Shown: positions 6,853 to 13,753 of the stretch, one piece after another
Layout of the letters: the number at the start of each line of letters is the position of its first letter
Numbering within the stretch: the stretch's first letter is position 1
Assembly (NCBI GenBank): GCA_934293835.1
Contig: CAKQZO010000033.1
Location: 1 to 13,794, forward strand
Length of the DNA stretch: 13,794 nt
Source: an uncultured Lacticaseibacillus sp.
Lineage (GTDB): Bacteria; Bacillota; Bacilli; Lactobacillales; Lactobacillaceae
Direction: 5' to 3'
Translations under genes and position numbers: made by a program
Notes under the pieces: generated by a model
The model's input: only the letters and a program-made list of their open reading frames with translations
What the model was told of the DNA's origin: nothing
Databases searched by the model: none

Positions 6853-7632
6853 TTAGTTGATTACTTCGACGGTCGCGTATAGGACCCCAGCAGAAGGGAT
6901 CTGGTTGTTCGGCATCGCGACATCGAGCTGATTCGGGTTACCCGCGGCAAACGAACCGGTATCGTTGACGGTCCGAGTCCACACGGTGCCGTCAGACAAA
7001 GTGATCTTCAATCGCGTCCCCTTAGGGAAGACAGACAGGTTCGCGGCGACGCCACTGTAGCCCATGTTCGAACCCATCGCGGCAGGGTCGTAAAAGCTCA
7101 GCTTGAAGGTGCCTTTGTTGGTGGTGGATTGTGTCGTCGTTGCCGTCTGCGTGGTGGCAGCGGCTTGTTGCGTCTGCGCTTGTTGGGCCTGCTTGGCCTG
7201 AGCCGCCTTTTGTGCGGCTGCTTGTTGGGCCGCCGCCTTTTGTTGCGCAGCTTTTTGCGCAGCGGCGCGTTCTTGGGCCTGTTGGGCGGCCGCAGCGGCG
7301 GCTGCTTTGGCCTTAGCCTCTGCGGCTGCCTTGGCTTCAGCGGCCTTCTTAGCCGCTTCGGCACGTTCTTGCGCCTGAGCGATCGGGTTAACGCCAACCT
7401 TGATCACGATTTTGTGCGCTGGGTGTAACATCTGGTTGGTCTTAACGATCGTCTTAGCGGATGCTTGGGCGCCGGCTTGCGTATCGTTAGTTTGCGTCTG
7501 GTGTTGTGCGGAAGTGGTCGTGTCGATCGCTTCGACAGTTTTGGTTGCGGTATTGATGGCGAACATGCTACCGATAACGGTCATTGCAGTGGCTGCCATG
7601 AAATGTAGTCGTTGACTTAAGATAAGATTCAC
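6853..7632 (-). CDS. Secreted Ala-rich coiled-coil protein with C-terminal 3D/RlpA-like domain
   Basis: A 259-residue exported protein, probably acting on or binding the cell wall. Residues 1-35 look like a signal peptide: R8 and H10, a hydrophobic core to about 29, and possible cleavage after TVEA. Residues 36-84 are Thr/Gln-rich, ending in KIVIKVGVNP, which resembles the last strand of a G5-like module. Residues 85-165 are almost only Ala, Lys, Gln and Glu, a long helix or coiled coil. Residues 175-258 form a small barrel with FPKGTRLKI, NDTG (223-226) and LDVAM (236-240), like the 3D/double-psi barrel of YocH-type muralytic proteins; the first of the family's three aspartates seems replaced (NLSVFPKGT). 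The start is unclear: GTG 7632 directly abuts AGGA. ATG 7599 lacks an SD and would remove the positive charges of the signal peptide. Confidence 0.85.
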   Translation of the reverse strand: MNLILSQRLHFMAATAMTVIGSMFAINTATKTVEAIDTTTSAQHQTQTNDTQAGAQASAKTIVKTNQMLHPAHKIVIKVGVNPIAQAQERAEAAKKAAEAKAAAEAKAKAAAAAAAQQAQERAAAQKAAQQKAAAQQAAAQKAAQAKQAQQAQTQQAAATTQTATTTQSTTNKGTFKLSFYDPAAMGSNMGYSGVAANLSVFPKGTRLKITLSDGTVWTRTVNDTGSFAAGNPNQLDVAMPNNQIPSAGVLYATVEVIN

Positions 7633-7851
7633 TCCTATTTGAATGTAACGTTCCCCTTAACATTGAGCAGTATATGGGAAGGGTGTGTCAGCCGGATACC
7701 AACCGCATGACAAAATCGTCTGATTTCGTCATATTGTTACCCGCTTGTTACACAAGCCCGGCGAAATATTTTTGTTACATGATGGCGTCGCCCACAGCGG
7801 CCTTTGACGTCCAGATGGGCTCGGCTCCGTTCGGACATTTAGAGGGGAAGA
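7633..7851. other. Divergent intergenic region between the 3D gene and the DeoR gene
   Basis: Apart from the WalR-like box, a minus strand TATACT (around 7670) is a possible -10 for the 3D gene. No convincing -35 precedes it at 16-18 bases, as expected of an activator-dependent promoter. TTCCC...GGGAA (7651-7680) could form a weak hairpin in the 5' leader. I see no other gene here. Confidence 0.4.
7734..7779. promoter_or_regulatory. WalR-like direct repeat upstream of the 3D-domain gene
   Basis: The + strand reads TGTTAC-CCGCT-TGTTAC (7735-7751), a perfect fit to the WalR (YycF) box TGTWAH-N5-TGTWAH. The minus strand, the coding strand of the 3D gene, reads TGTAAC-AAGCG-GGTAAC over nearly the same bases (7736-7752), one mismatch from the same consensus. 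A third TGTTAC lies at 7773-7778. In B. subtilis the WalRK system controls wall hydrolase genes including the 3D protein YocH, so the neighbour fits. Binding is inferred from sequence only. Confidence 0.55.
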
Positions 7852-7875
7852 GTGGGTCTTACCGACGAATTCGGG

Positions 7876-7881
7876 TATAAT
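7876..7881 (+). promoter_or_regulatory. -10 box of the DeoR-type regulator gene
   Basis: A perfect TATAAT, with a poor -35 region (about 7853-7858, TGGGTC). Transcription would begin near 7888, which rules out the GTG at 7852 as a start codon and supports GTG 7912 or ATG 7918. Confidence 0.55.
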
Positions 7882-7911
7882 GAAGATACTTATGTCGAAT
7901 GGGGTGATCGT

Positions 7912-8673
7912 GTGGCGATGTATCGGGAGAAACGCTTCGAGCATATTAAGCGGCTGTTAGAGACCAAGCAAGAATTAAGCATCGAAGACATCATGAATGC
8001 AGTCGGGGTCTCGCGCGATACCGCCCGGCGCGATATCGTGGCGCTTGATGCAGCCGGAGCCGGGCGCCGGACCCGCGGCGGCATTGTCAGTATGACGTTC
8101 GGGCATACGATTCCAAGCTACTCCGAACGGCAAAAGTTGTTTTCTGCGGCGAAGAGTGCGATGGCCGTTGCGGCCTTGAAACTCATTCGCCCAGGGGGGG
8201 TCTACTTTGTCGATGACTCCACGACACTGCTCAAGTTGTCGCAAAGTATCGCTATGCCGGTGACGATCTACACGCATTCACTGGATAATGCGATCGCGTT
8301 GGCGGTGCGCCCCGAGGTGACCCTGCATCTGTTAGGTGGGAATCTGAACCACCACGCCCGCTTTTTCTATTCTGTGACGGGCTTGGAGACGCTGGGGAAC
8401 ATCGCGTTTGATGCCGCGTTCATCGGCGCGACGGCGATCCGCCAAAAAGGACTTTTCTTCGCCTATGAGACTGATGCGCGCATCAAAGCGGCGGTTGCCA
8501 CGACGGCCAAGCAGGTCGTGGTGGTCGCCGAGGCCCAGAAGTTCCAGACTGAGGCAACGTACCGCGGATTCACGCTCGATGCGATCGACACGTTGATTTC
8601 TGACGCGCCGCTGACCTCGGTGCAACAGGCGTGGTTTGCCCCGAAGACGACGGTGGTTGTGGCCAAACCTTAA
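7912..8673 (+). CDS. DeoR-family transcriptional regulator
   Basis: A DNA-binding regulator of 253 residues, the usual size for the DeoR family. A helix-turn-helix covers about residues 20-50 (LSIEDIMNAVGVSRDTARRDIVALDAAG), followed by RRTRGG, the wing. The C-terminal sensor half has the phosphosugar-binding pattern: VDDSTTLLKL, LLGGNLNH, FDAAFIGATAI, KGLFFAYETDARIKAAV, VVVVAEAQKF. GTG 7912 is chosen because GGGGTGATC lies just before it; ATG 7918 is an equally likely start two codons later. The target is unknown: DeoR regulators usually sit beside the sugar operon they repress, but the next genes are a glycosyltransferase and a DUF975 protein, with no kinase, aldolase or PTS. No clear terminator follows, so partial read-through into the glycosyltransferase gene is possible. 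Confidence 0.88.
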   Translation: MAMYREKRFEHIKRLLETKQELSIEDIMNAVGVSRDTARRDIVALDAAGAGRRTRGGIVSMTFGHTIPSYSERQKLFSAAKSAMAVAALKLIRPGGVYFVDDSTTLLKLSQSIAMPVTIYTHSLDNAIALAVRPEVTLHLLGGNLNHHARFFYSVTGLETLGNIAFDAAFIGATAIRQKGLFFAYETDARIKAAVATTAKQVVVVAEAQKFQTEATYRGFTLDAIDTLISDAPLTSVQQAWFAPKTTVVVAKP

Positions 8674-8702
8674 TCTGTGCTTAAGGTTCGACCGGTATTC
8701 TA

Positions 8703-8729
8703 TTGATGGTTCATGTTAATTGATAGAAT
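8703..8729 (+). promoter_or_regulatory. Possible extended -10 promoter of the glycosyltransferase gene
   Basis: TGATAGAAT (8721-8729) is an extended -10 (TGn before TAGAAT), with TTGATG (8703-8708) 15 bases upstream as a partial -35. ATTCTAT/ATAGAAT arms surround it and could form a weak hairpin. The short spacer makes the call tentative. Confidence 0.4.
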
Positions 8730-8767
8730 TTAGATGAAGCAAAAAATTAGTGAATGTGGGTGAGCAT

Positions 8768-9559
8768 GTGACCGAACCATTAGTCTCCGTGATTGTGCCG
8801 GTTTATAATGTTGAACGGTATCTTGAGCGGAGTGTGCAGAGCTTAATCGATCAAACTTATTCGAATCTCCAACTTCTTTTGGTCGACGATGCCTCTACCG
8901 ATCATTCGGCAGCGGTGATCGCGCAGTTCGCGACAAGAGACGCGCGCGTTCAACCCGTTTATTTCGCCCATAATCGTGGTGTTTCTGCCGCGCGTAATGC
9001 GGGTCTCGCCCAGGCGCGCGGGCTTTACGTCGCGTTCATGGATGGCGACGATTGGGTGGCACCTGATTATATTGCGAACTTTGTGACCCAGCTTGAGGCG
9101 GGGCCTTATGATCTGTTGGTCAGCCCATTTTACACGGATGACCCCGCTCCGCAACCAGTTTCCGAGCGGCTGTGCAGTGATCGAGAACTGACTCGAGGTC
9201 AGCTGTTACGAGGGATGCTGGCACCGGTAGGCAAAGTGCGAGGATACTTGTGGAACAAGTTTTATCGCCGCAGTGTGATCAAGACCCTCGATCTGCATTT
9301 TGACGAACAGGTTGCCATCATGGAAGACGAGTTATTCAACACTGCGTATATCATGGCGACGAGTCGCTACTATTATTACGGCAACCCGGGCTATCACCAT
9401 GTGGTGCGCTCGGACTCAGCGACGCAATCGCTTGGTGTGATCGGAGCGGTACCGCAACAGCTGGCGGCCTTGTGGCAGATCGGCCACATCATGATCAACG
9501 AGAAGCGCGTCGTGGGGGTTGCTGGGAACACGTTGCGTAAGGAGGATCCGAATCACTGA
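8768..9559 (+). CDS. Family 2 glycosyltransferase
   Basis: A 263-residue inverting GT-A glycosyltransferase that should transfer a sugar from a nucleotide-sugar to a cell-surface glycan; donor and acceptor are unknown. The N-terminal fold is standard: VSVIVPVYN, then LLLVDDASTDHS with the nucleotide-binding DD at 40-41, AHNRGVSAARNAGL, and the metal-binding MDGDDW (DGDD at 92-95). The later WNKFYRR and MEDELFN (ED 186-187) match the catalytic half. GTG 8768 is chosen because GGGTGA precedes it; GTG 8750 and 8756 are alternatives with poorer SDs. The protein ends soon after the catalytic region, shorter than most relatives (about 300-340 residues), with an odd polar tail. Its stop overlaps the next start (TGATG), so the two are co-translated. 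Confidence 0.88.
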   Translation: MTEPLVSVIVPVYNVERYLERSVQSLIDQTYSNLQLLLVDDASTDHSAAVIAQFATRDARVQPVYFAHNRGVSAARNAGLAQARGLYVAFMDGDDWVAPDYIANFVTQLEAGPYDLLVSPFYTDDPAPQPVSERLCSDRELTRGQLLRGMLAPVGKVRGYLWNKFYRRSVIKTLDLHFDEQVAIMEDELFNTAYIMATSRYYYYGNPGYHHVVRSDSATQSLGVIGAVPQQLAALWQIGHIMINEKRVVGVAGNTLRKEDPNH

Positions 9560-10305
9560 TGAATAATGATTTATTGACGCGCAAGCAGATTAAGCGTCAG
9601 GCCAAAGCCCAACTGCGACAAAATGGTATCTGGGGGCAGATGATGATCGCCAACCTCTTACCGTGGTTGATCACAGTGGTGTTCACGCTGTTGACACTGT
9701 GGGGAATGGCGAACTTGATGGCGCATTATGGGGTCAACAAGCTGGCGGCAGATCCAACCGCCTTCGCCGTTTATTACCGCGACCATGCTGACAGTGAATC
9801 TGGCCTCCTCAAAGAGCTGATCTTGCTGTGGTTTAGCCAGGGACTTGCCTTCACCGCGCTAGACGTTTATCGCGGCAAGCTCAAGAAGGTCCATCCCGTT
9901 CAGGCCGTTATGCGCTTGTTCAACGGCAAGTACTTCTTTGGAATCTTGGCGGTGGCGATCTTGGTTGAATTTATGCAAATCCTGGGCTTCTTTGCCTTCT
10001 TTTTCCCGATGATCTTGGCGTATTTCGGGCTTTCGATGAGCTTTTATGCCTATTATGATGGGAGAGAAAAGGCACGTTATGGCGCGCTTCAGGCGCTGGG
10101 CCATTCCTGGCGCATCATGCGTGGCTTTAAGCTTGATTACTTCGTGTTGAAGCTGTCGCTGCTGGGTTGGACGATTCTGGAGGCGATCACGTGGCACCTG
10201 TTCGATTTCATGATCGACCCGTATCTTCAACTTGTTGATGCCGGCTTTTATGAGAATGTTCAGGCACATTATCAGCGGCAGGTTGCGATGTCAGCCCAGC
10301 CATAA
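9559..10305 (+). CDS. DUF975 family membrane protein
   Basis: A 248-residue polytopic membrane protein of the DUF975 type, whose function is unknown. The start has the family's charged pattern (LTRKQIKRQAKAQLRQN) before the first hydrophobic span (about 27-52). Further spans lie near 85-102, 122-162 (two packed segments rich in Phe) and 193-216. The loop after the fourth span, with REKARYGALQALGHSWRIMRG, is typical of the family. AAGGAGG (about 9539-9545) precedes ATG 9559, and the gene overlaps the glycosyltransferase stop by one base. The pairing suggests a shared envelope role, but nothing in the sequence shows what it transports or binds. Confidence 0.85.
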   Translation: MNNDLLTRKQIKRQAKAQLRQNGIWGQMMIANLLPWLITVVFTLLTLWGMANLMAHYGVNKLAADPTAFAVYYRDHADSESGLLKELILLWFSQGLAFTALDVYRGKLKKVHPVQAVMRLFNGKYFFGILAVAILVEFMQILGFFAFFFPMILAYFGLSMSFYAYYDGREKARYGALQALGHSWRIMRGFKLDYFVLKLSLLGWTILEAITWHLFDFMIDPYLQLVDAGFYENVQAHYQRQVAMSAQP

Positions 10306-10357
10306 AAAAACGCCTTCGGCCTTGATTCACAACGAATCGAGGCCGAAGGTGTTTTTT
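10303..10357. terminator. Bidirectional terminator between the DUF975 gene and the signal peptidase gene
   Basis: The arms AAAACGCCTTCGGCCTTGATTC and GAATCGAGGCCGAAGGTGTTTT pair across a 5-base loop, with an A run on one side and a T run on the other. The two imperfect pairs are G-U in + strand RNA, so it favours the + strand transcript. It also sits right after the signal peptidase stop and can serve both. Confidence 0.92.
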
Positions 10358-10362
10358 GGCGC

Positions 10363-10962
10363 TCAGTAAACTTTCATCTTGGTTAGTGGCCAGTAGCGCC
10401 AAACCACAACCGATTGGATCTTGTCTTTGGCGATGAAGCCGAAATCGCGTCCATCATGAGAAACCAGGCGGTTATCTCCCATCACAAAATATTCGCCTTT
10501 CGGCACGCGCTTCGACTGGGTCGATGCGAGGGTGGCGATGTTGAAGTTATTGGTGAATTGCAGCGAATCGACGGTGACGCCTTGTTGGCTGGCATAAGCG
10601 CGTAGCTCTTTTTGCATGAAGCTAGACTTGAGGTACGGTTGAGCCTGGACCTTGCCGTTGACGTATAGTTTGCCTGATTTAACGGCAACGGTGTCGCCTG
10701 GCATGCCGATGACTCGCTTGATGTAAAGCTGACCTGGCTTATCTGGCGCATCGATTACCACGATGTTGTTGCGATGCACTGCCTTGTTCCGGACAGAGTA
10801 TAGGCGATCGCCGTTTTCAAGTGTCGGTTGCATCGAGGTTCCCTGGACGATGTCTTTGCTCAAAACGTAGCGCATGAGCAATTGTGTGCCGAGAATGACG
10901 ACCAAGAACAAAACGACCAGTTCGATCGTTGAGCGCACGAAGCTATTTTTTTCTTTCTTCAA
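10363..10962 (-). CDS. lepB: Type I signal peptidase
   Basis: A 199-residue membrane-bound serine peptidase (S26) that removes signal peptides from exported proteins on the outer face of the membrane. A short lysine-rich start is followed by one membrane anchor (STIELVVLFLVVILGTQLL). The box GTSMQPTL holds the nucleophile (Ser43 from this start) and YIKRVIGMPGD the general-base lysine (Lys82); MGDNRLVSHDGRDFG is the last family box. The open frame begins at GTG 10971, but that codon forms part of the SD: GAGGTG is followed by six bases and TTG 10962, giving (M)KKEKNSFVRS. TTG is therefore preferred. Single anchor and length fit the Gram-positive Sip type. It is transcribed divergently from the ABC-F gene, from TTGTAA/TAAACT upstream. 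Confidence 0.93.
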   Translation of the reverse strand: MKKEKNSFVRSTIELVVLFLVVILGTQLLMRYVLSKDIVQGTSMQPTLENGDRLYSVRNKAVHRNNIVVIDAPDKPGQLYIKRVIGMPGDTVAVKSGKLYVNGKVQAQPYLKSSFMQKELRAYASQQGVTVDSLQFTNNFNIATLASTQSKRVPKGEYFVMGDNRLVSHDGRDFGFIAKDKIQSVVVWRYWPLTKMKVY

Positions 10963-10993
10963 CGAAGACACCTCGAAGGATTATTTTGCGTTA

Positions 10994-11021
10994 AGTTTAA
11001 CACATCAAGGGGCAATTACAA
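10994..11021 (-). promoter_or_regulatory. Promoter of the signal peptidase gene
   Basis: On the minus strand, TTGTAA (11016-11021) and TAAACT (10994-10999) are 16 bases apart. This puts the start about 25 bases before the coding start, a short leader with just room for the SD. A second reading (TTGATG/AAATAA) overlaps it and cannot be excluded. Confidence 0.5.
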
Positions 11022-11140
11022 AAATCTGTGTCTGTTGGGCCGTGGTTTGCACGGAGGAAGTCGGTGTGCTAGCCTGTTATATGGAAGTTTTCAGAAAATC
11101 GCGCGCAAAGTAATGCAAGGCATCAACGAGGAGGAAATTC

Positions 11141-12682
11141 ATGAGTGTCCTGACTGTCACGCATCTATCGCAACGCTTCATTGACAAGCAGTTGTACCAA
11201 GATGCGAGTTTTCAAGTGAATAAGGAAGACCATCTTGGGATCGTCGGCCAAAACGGGGTGGGTAAATCCACCTTGATCAAGATCCTCACAGGGGTGATCG
11301 AGCCTGACGAAGGGACGATCGTGTGGCAAAAGCACTTGCGCGTCGGGTACTTGGACCAATATGCTAACTTGCAACCCGGGCAGACGATCATGGATTTTCT
11401 CAAGACAGCCTTCGCGCCACTTTACGCCAAGGAAGCTAAGATGAATCAGATCTATGCCGATTATGCCGAGAATCCCGACGACGACCTGTTGGCTAAGGCC
11501 GGTGAGCTACAAGAGGCGCTAGAGGCCGGAGATTTTTACGATCTCGAAACCACGATCGAAACCGTGGCGACCGGGTTGGGCTTGGATGCACTGGGGTTTG
11601 ATCATCCCGTCGACGAGTTGTCCGGAGGCCAGCGCTCCAAGATCATTTTGGCGAAGCTTCTATTAGAGAAGCCGGACATGTTGTTGCTCGATGAGCCGAC
11701 CAACTATCTCGACGTCGGGCACATCGAATGGTTGACTGACTGGCTCCAGCAGTTCGAAGGGGCCTTCATCGTGATCTCGCATGACTTTGACTTCTTGCAG
11801 AACGTCACGAACGCGGTCTTGGATATCGAGTTTGCGCAGATCACGAAGTATACGGGAACCCTACAACAGGCGATGCGTCAGAAGGAAAAAGACCACGAGA
11901 CTTATTTGAAGGCGTTCAACAAGCAACAGGCCCAGATTCAAAAAACCGAGGCCTTCATTCGCAAGTTCAAGGCTGGGTCTCGTTCGACGGCGGCACGGTC
12001 GCGTGAAAAGCAACTGGCGCATGTTGAGCGCCTGACCCCACCGGGCAACCGCGCCAAGGCGCATCTGGAGTTTCCGTACACTCCGGTGCAGCGGCAGATC
12101 TTGATCGATGTCAATAACTTGGTGGTTGGCTACGATAAGCCTTTGCTGGCCCCGATCAACTTCTCGGTGGCCAAAGATGAGGTGATCGCGTTGGAAGGGT
12201 TCAACGGGATCGGGAAGTCGACACTGTTGAAGACAATCCTCGGCCGCCTGCCTGCAATCGATGGCTCCGTTAGTATCGCTGAGAACGTCGTCTTTGGCTA
12301 CTTCGAACAGGAACTACGGTGGGCGATTCCGAAGCAGAGCCCGCTTCAGTTTCTGATGGGAGAGTACCCGGCTTTGAGTCAGCGGCCGCTAAGGCAGGTG
12401 CTTTCACGCACCGCCTTGACGCGTGAAGAGGCAGATAAGCCCTTACAGCTATTATCCGGTGGCGAGCAGAGTAAGGTGAAGCTGGCCGACTTGATGCTTC
12501 AACAGACGAACATCTTGGTGATGGATGAACCGACGAACCACTTGGATGACGATACGAAAAACGCCTTACGAGACGCATTGGTCGCTTATCCCGGTGCGGT
12601 CTTGCTGGTTTCACATGAAGCAGGGTTTTACGATGATTCATGGGTGGATACCCGGATCAACATTGAGAATCTTCGTCATTAG
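11141..12682 (+). CDS. ABC-F family ATPase
   Basis: A soluble 513-residue protein with two ABC ATPase domains and no membrane segment, hence ABC-F. Domain 1: Walker A GQNGVGKST (36-44), signature LSGGQ (160-164), Walker B LLLDEPTNYLD with E185. The linker (about 240-310) is rich in Lys, Gln and Arg (KAFNKQQAQIQKTEAFIRKFKAG), the helical arm that reaches into the ribosome. Domain 2: GFNGIGKST (353-361), LSGGE (438-442), VMDEPTNHLD with E463. ABC-F proteins act on the 70S ribosome, either in translation or in antibiotic protection. The sequence does not show which, and no antibiotic-related gene is nearby; a housekeeping member of the YfmM/YbiT sort is my guess. ATG 11141 follows GAGGAGG well. 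The upstream promoter is unclear (TTGCAC/TAGCCT at 17 bases is weak). Confidence 0.92.
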   Translation: MSVLTVTHLSQRFIDKQLYQDASFQVNKEDHLGIVGQNGVGKSTLIKILTGVIEPDEGTIVWQKHLRVGYLDQYANLQPGQTIMDFLKTAFAPLYAKEAKMNQIYADYAENPDDDLLAKAGELQEALEAGDFYDLETTIETVATGLGLDALGFDHPVDELSGGQRSKIILAKLLLEKPDMLLLDEPTNYLDVGHIEWLTDWLQQFEGAFIVISHDFDFLQNVTNAVLDIEFAQITKYTGTLQQAMRQKEKDHETYLKAFNKQQAQIQKTEAFIRKFKAGSRSTAARSREKQLAHVERLTPPGNRAKAHLEFPYTPVQRQILIDVNNLVVGYDKPLLAPINFSVAKDEVIALEGFNGIGKSTLLKTILGRLPAIDGSVSIAENVVFGYFEQELRWAIPKQSPLQFLMGEYPALSQRPLRQVLSRTALTREEADKPLQLLSGGEQSKVKLADLMLQQTNILVMDEPTNHLDDDTKNALRDALVAYPGAVLLVSHEAGFYDDSWVDTRINIENLRH

Positions 12683-12687
12683 AAGGC

Positions 12688-12743
12688 TAACCGCCTGCAC
12701 CGCACGATGCGTTGTTTGAATCGTGCGGTGCAGGCGGTTTTTT
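12688..12743 (+). terminator. Terminator of the ABC-F gene
   Basis: A perfect 20-bp inverted repeat (12689-12708 with 12720-12739, core CCGCCTGCACCGCACGAT) with an 11-base loop is followed by six T. It separates two convergent genes. The minus strand side has no T run, so it acts mainly on the + strand transcript. Confidence 0.93.
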
Positions 12744-12759
12744 GAATTGTGCGATATGG

Positions 12760-13503
12760 CTAGCGAGCCGGAGGCGTATGCCAATCTAATAGTTCGAACG
12801 TATAGGTGATGGTGGTCGCTAATGGGGCATTCGCGTTGGTGGCGCCTAAGTGATGGGCGGCGGCAATTGCCTGGGTGAGCGTGAACGGCCGCTCGAAGGC
12901 CTGCATCAGCTCGGTTGCCGTCGTCAGGGTTTGCCGAGTATAGGTGAAGACCTGTCGGTGATAATCAATATGGTACGTTTGCAATTGGTCGCGATAGGTC
13001 ATGATCCGGTGCGGGTCGGCTTGATAGGCAACCGGGACAGGCCAATCGAAGTGGCGGGCGAGCTTCTGAAGCTCGGCGTTAGACTGTCCGCTTTGGGTGT
13101 TGACCGCGACGGCCTGAGTGGCCAAGTCGCCGAGACGCATAAGCTCGGAAGCTTGCAGTGTCGGCAACTGACTGATGAATAAGAGGTCGGCGACTGGCGT
13201 GTGAGGCAGCGAGTGCCAGTCGGCTTGTTGATAGGTGACGTTATGGATGTGGTGGCGACTCAGCCAGTTCTGGGCTTCGAGCAACATCTGGTGCGACCAG
13301 TCATAGGCGGTGACGCGGCGTGCGTGTTGTGCAAGGGGAAGGGTGTAGCGCCCGGAACCCGCGGCGACCTCACCGACCGTCATTGAGGTGAGCGGGTAGT
13401 GCCCAGCCAGCGCGGCGATGACGTCAGTCTCGATAGGAAGCGTTGATTCTTGTTGAATGGCGGCATAGGTGGAGGCAAATTCGTCCCAATCGTGTGCGTT
13501 CAT
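12760..13503 (-). CDS. SAM-dependent methyltransferase (class I)
   Basis: A 247-residue soluble protein with a class I methyltransferase core. Motif I, VGEVAAGSGRYTLPLA, lies at 43-58; the acidic residue that usually holds the ribose of SAM is D68 in TAYDWS; QADWHSLP (93-100) is the motif near the adenine. The later part is not recognisable, so the substrate is unknown; small molecule, protein or RNA are all possible. ATG 13503 follows GAGG at a good distance. It stands alone, convergent with the ABC-F gene and divergent from the rRNA-type promoters. Its own promoter is not evident in the short AT-rich stretch upstream. Confidence 0.85.
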   Translation of the reverse strand: MNAHDWDEFASTYAAIQQESTLPIETDVIAALAGHYPLTSMTVGEVAAGSGRYTLPLAQHARRVTAYDWSHQMLLEAQNWLSRHHIHNVTYQQADWHSLPHTPVADLLFISQLPTLQASELMRLGDLATQAVAVNTQSGQSNAELQKLARHFDWPVPVAYQADPHRIMTYRDQLQTYHIDYHRQVFTYTRQTLTTATELMQAFERPFTLTQAIAAAHHLGATNANAPLATTITYTFELLDWHTPPAR

Positions 13504-13541
13504 CGGAAGACCTCTTTTCAGATTTTTATTTACAAAAAGGG

Positions 13542-13577
13542 TTGACGCATACCCCTACAGTTGATATGATATCAAAG
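13542..13577 (+). promoter_or_regulatory. rRNA-type promoter P1
   Basis: TTGACG (13542-13547), a 17-base spacer and TATGAT (13565-13570). The seventh base after the -10 box, the expected start, is G (13577). Confidence 0.8.
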
Positions 13578-13627
13578 TTGTCTTTTTGATAACACCGGCG
13601 TTTCCGAAAGGTTAATGAAAAAAGTTG

Positions 13628-13663
13628 TTGACACTTTCTGAAAAGCTTGGTATGATATAAAAG
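13628..13663 (+). promoter_or_regulatory. rRNA-type promoter P2
   Basis: Consensus TTGACA (13628-13633), a 17-base spacer and TATGAT (13651-13656). The stretch from the -10 box onward (TATGATATAAAAGTTGTC) matches P1 at all but one base, which points to duplication of a promoter module. The expected start, 13663, is G. Confidence 0.88.
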
Positions 13664-13716
13664 TTGTCGCGAGCGCAAATGAAGCGCTAACGAAAAAGAA
13701 GATTTAAAAATTCTTC

Positions 13717-13753
13717 TTGACAACATCGAGTGAGATATGATAAACTAATCACG
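13717..13753 (+). promoter_or_regulatory. rRNA-type promoter P3
   Basis: Consensus TTGACA (13717-13722), an 18-base spacer and TAAACT (13741-13746). The expected start, 13753, is G. An overlapping TATGAT (13736-13741) is only 13 bases from the -35 box and is unlikely to be used. Confidence 0.75.

Noticed and set aside
7098..7428. Arg/Pro-rich and Leu/Gly-rich open frames overlapping the Ala-rich segment
   Set aside because: They are out-of-frame readings of the repetitive Ala/Lys/Gln codons of the secreted protein and have no start signals.
7852..7911. Upstream GTG 7852 as start of the DeoR-type regulator
   Set aside because: It lies upstream of a perfect TATAAT at 7876 and adds residues that DeoR proteins do not have before the helix-turn-helix.
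11141..12682. Antibiotic-resistance assignment for the ABC-F protein
   Set aside because: The sequence shows only general ABC-F features, and there is no leader peptide or resistance neighbour. A housekeeping translation factor is equally or more likely.
13526..13726. 66-codon minus strand open frame across the rRNA-type promoters
   Set aside because: It overlaps three tandem promoters, has no SD, and resembles no protein.
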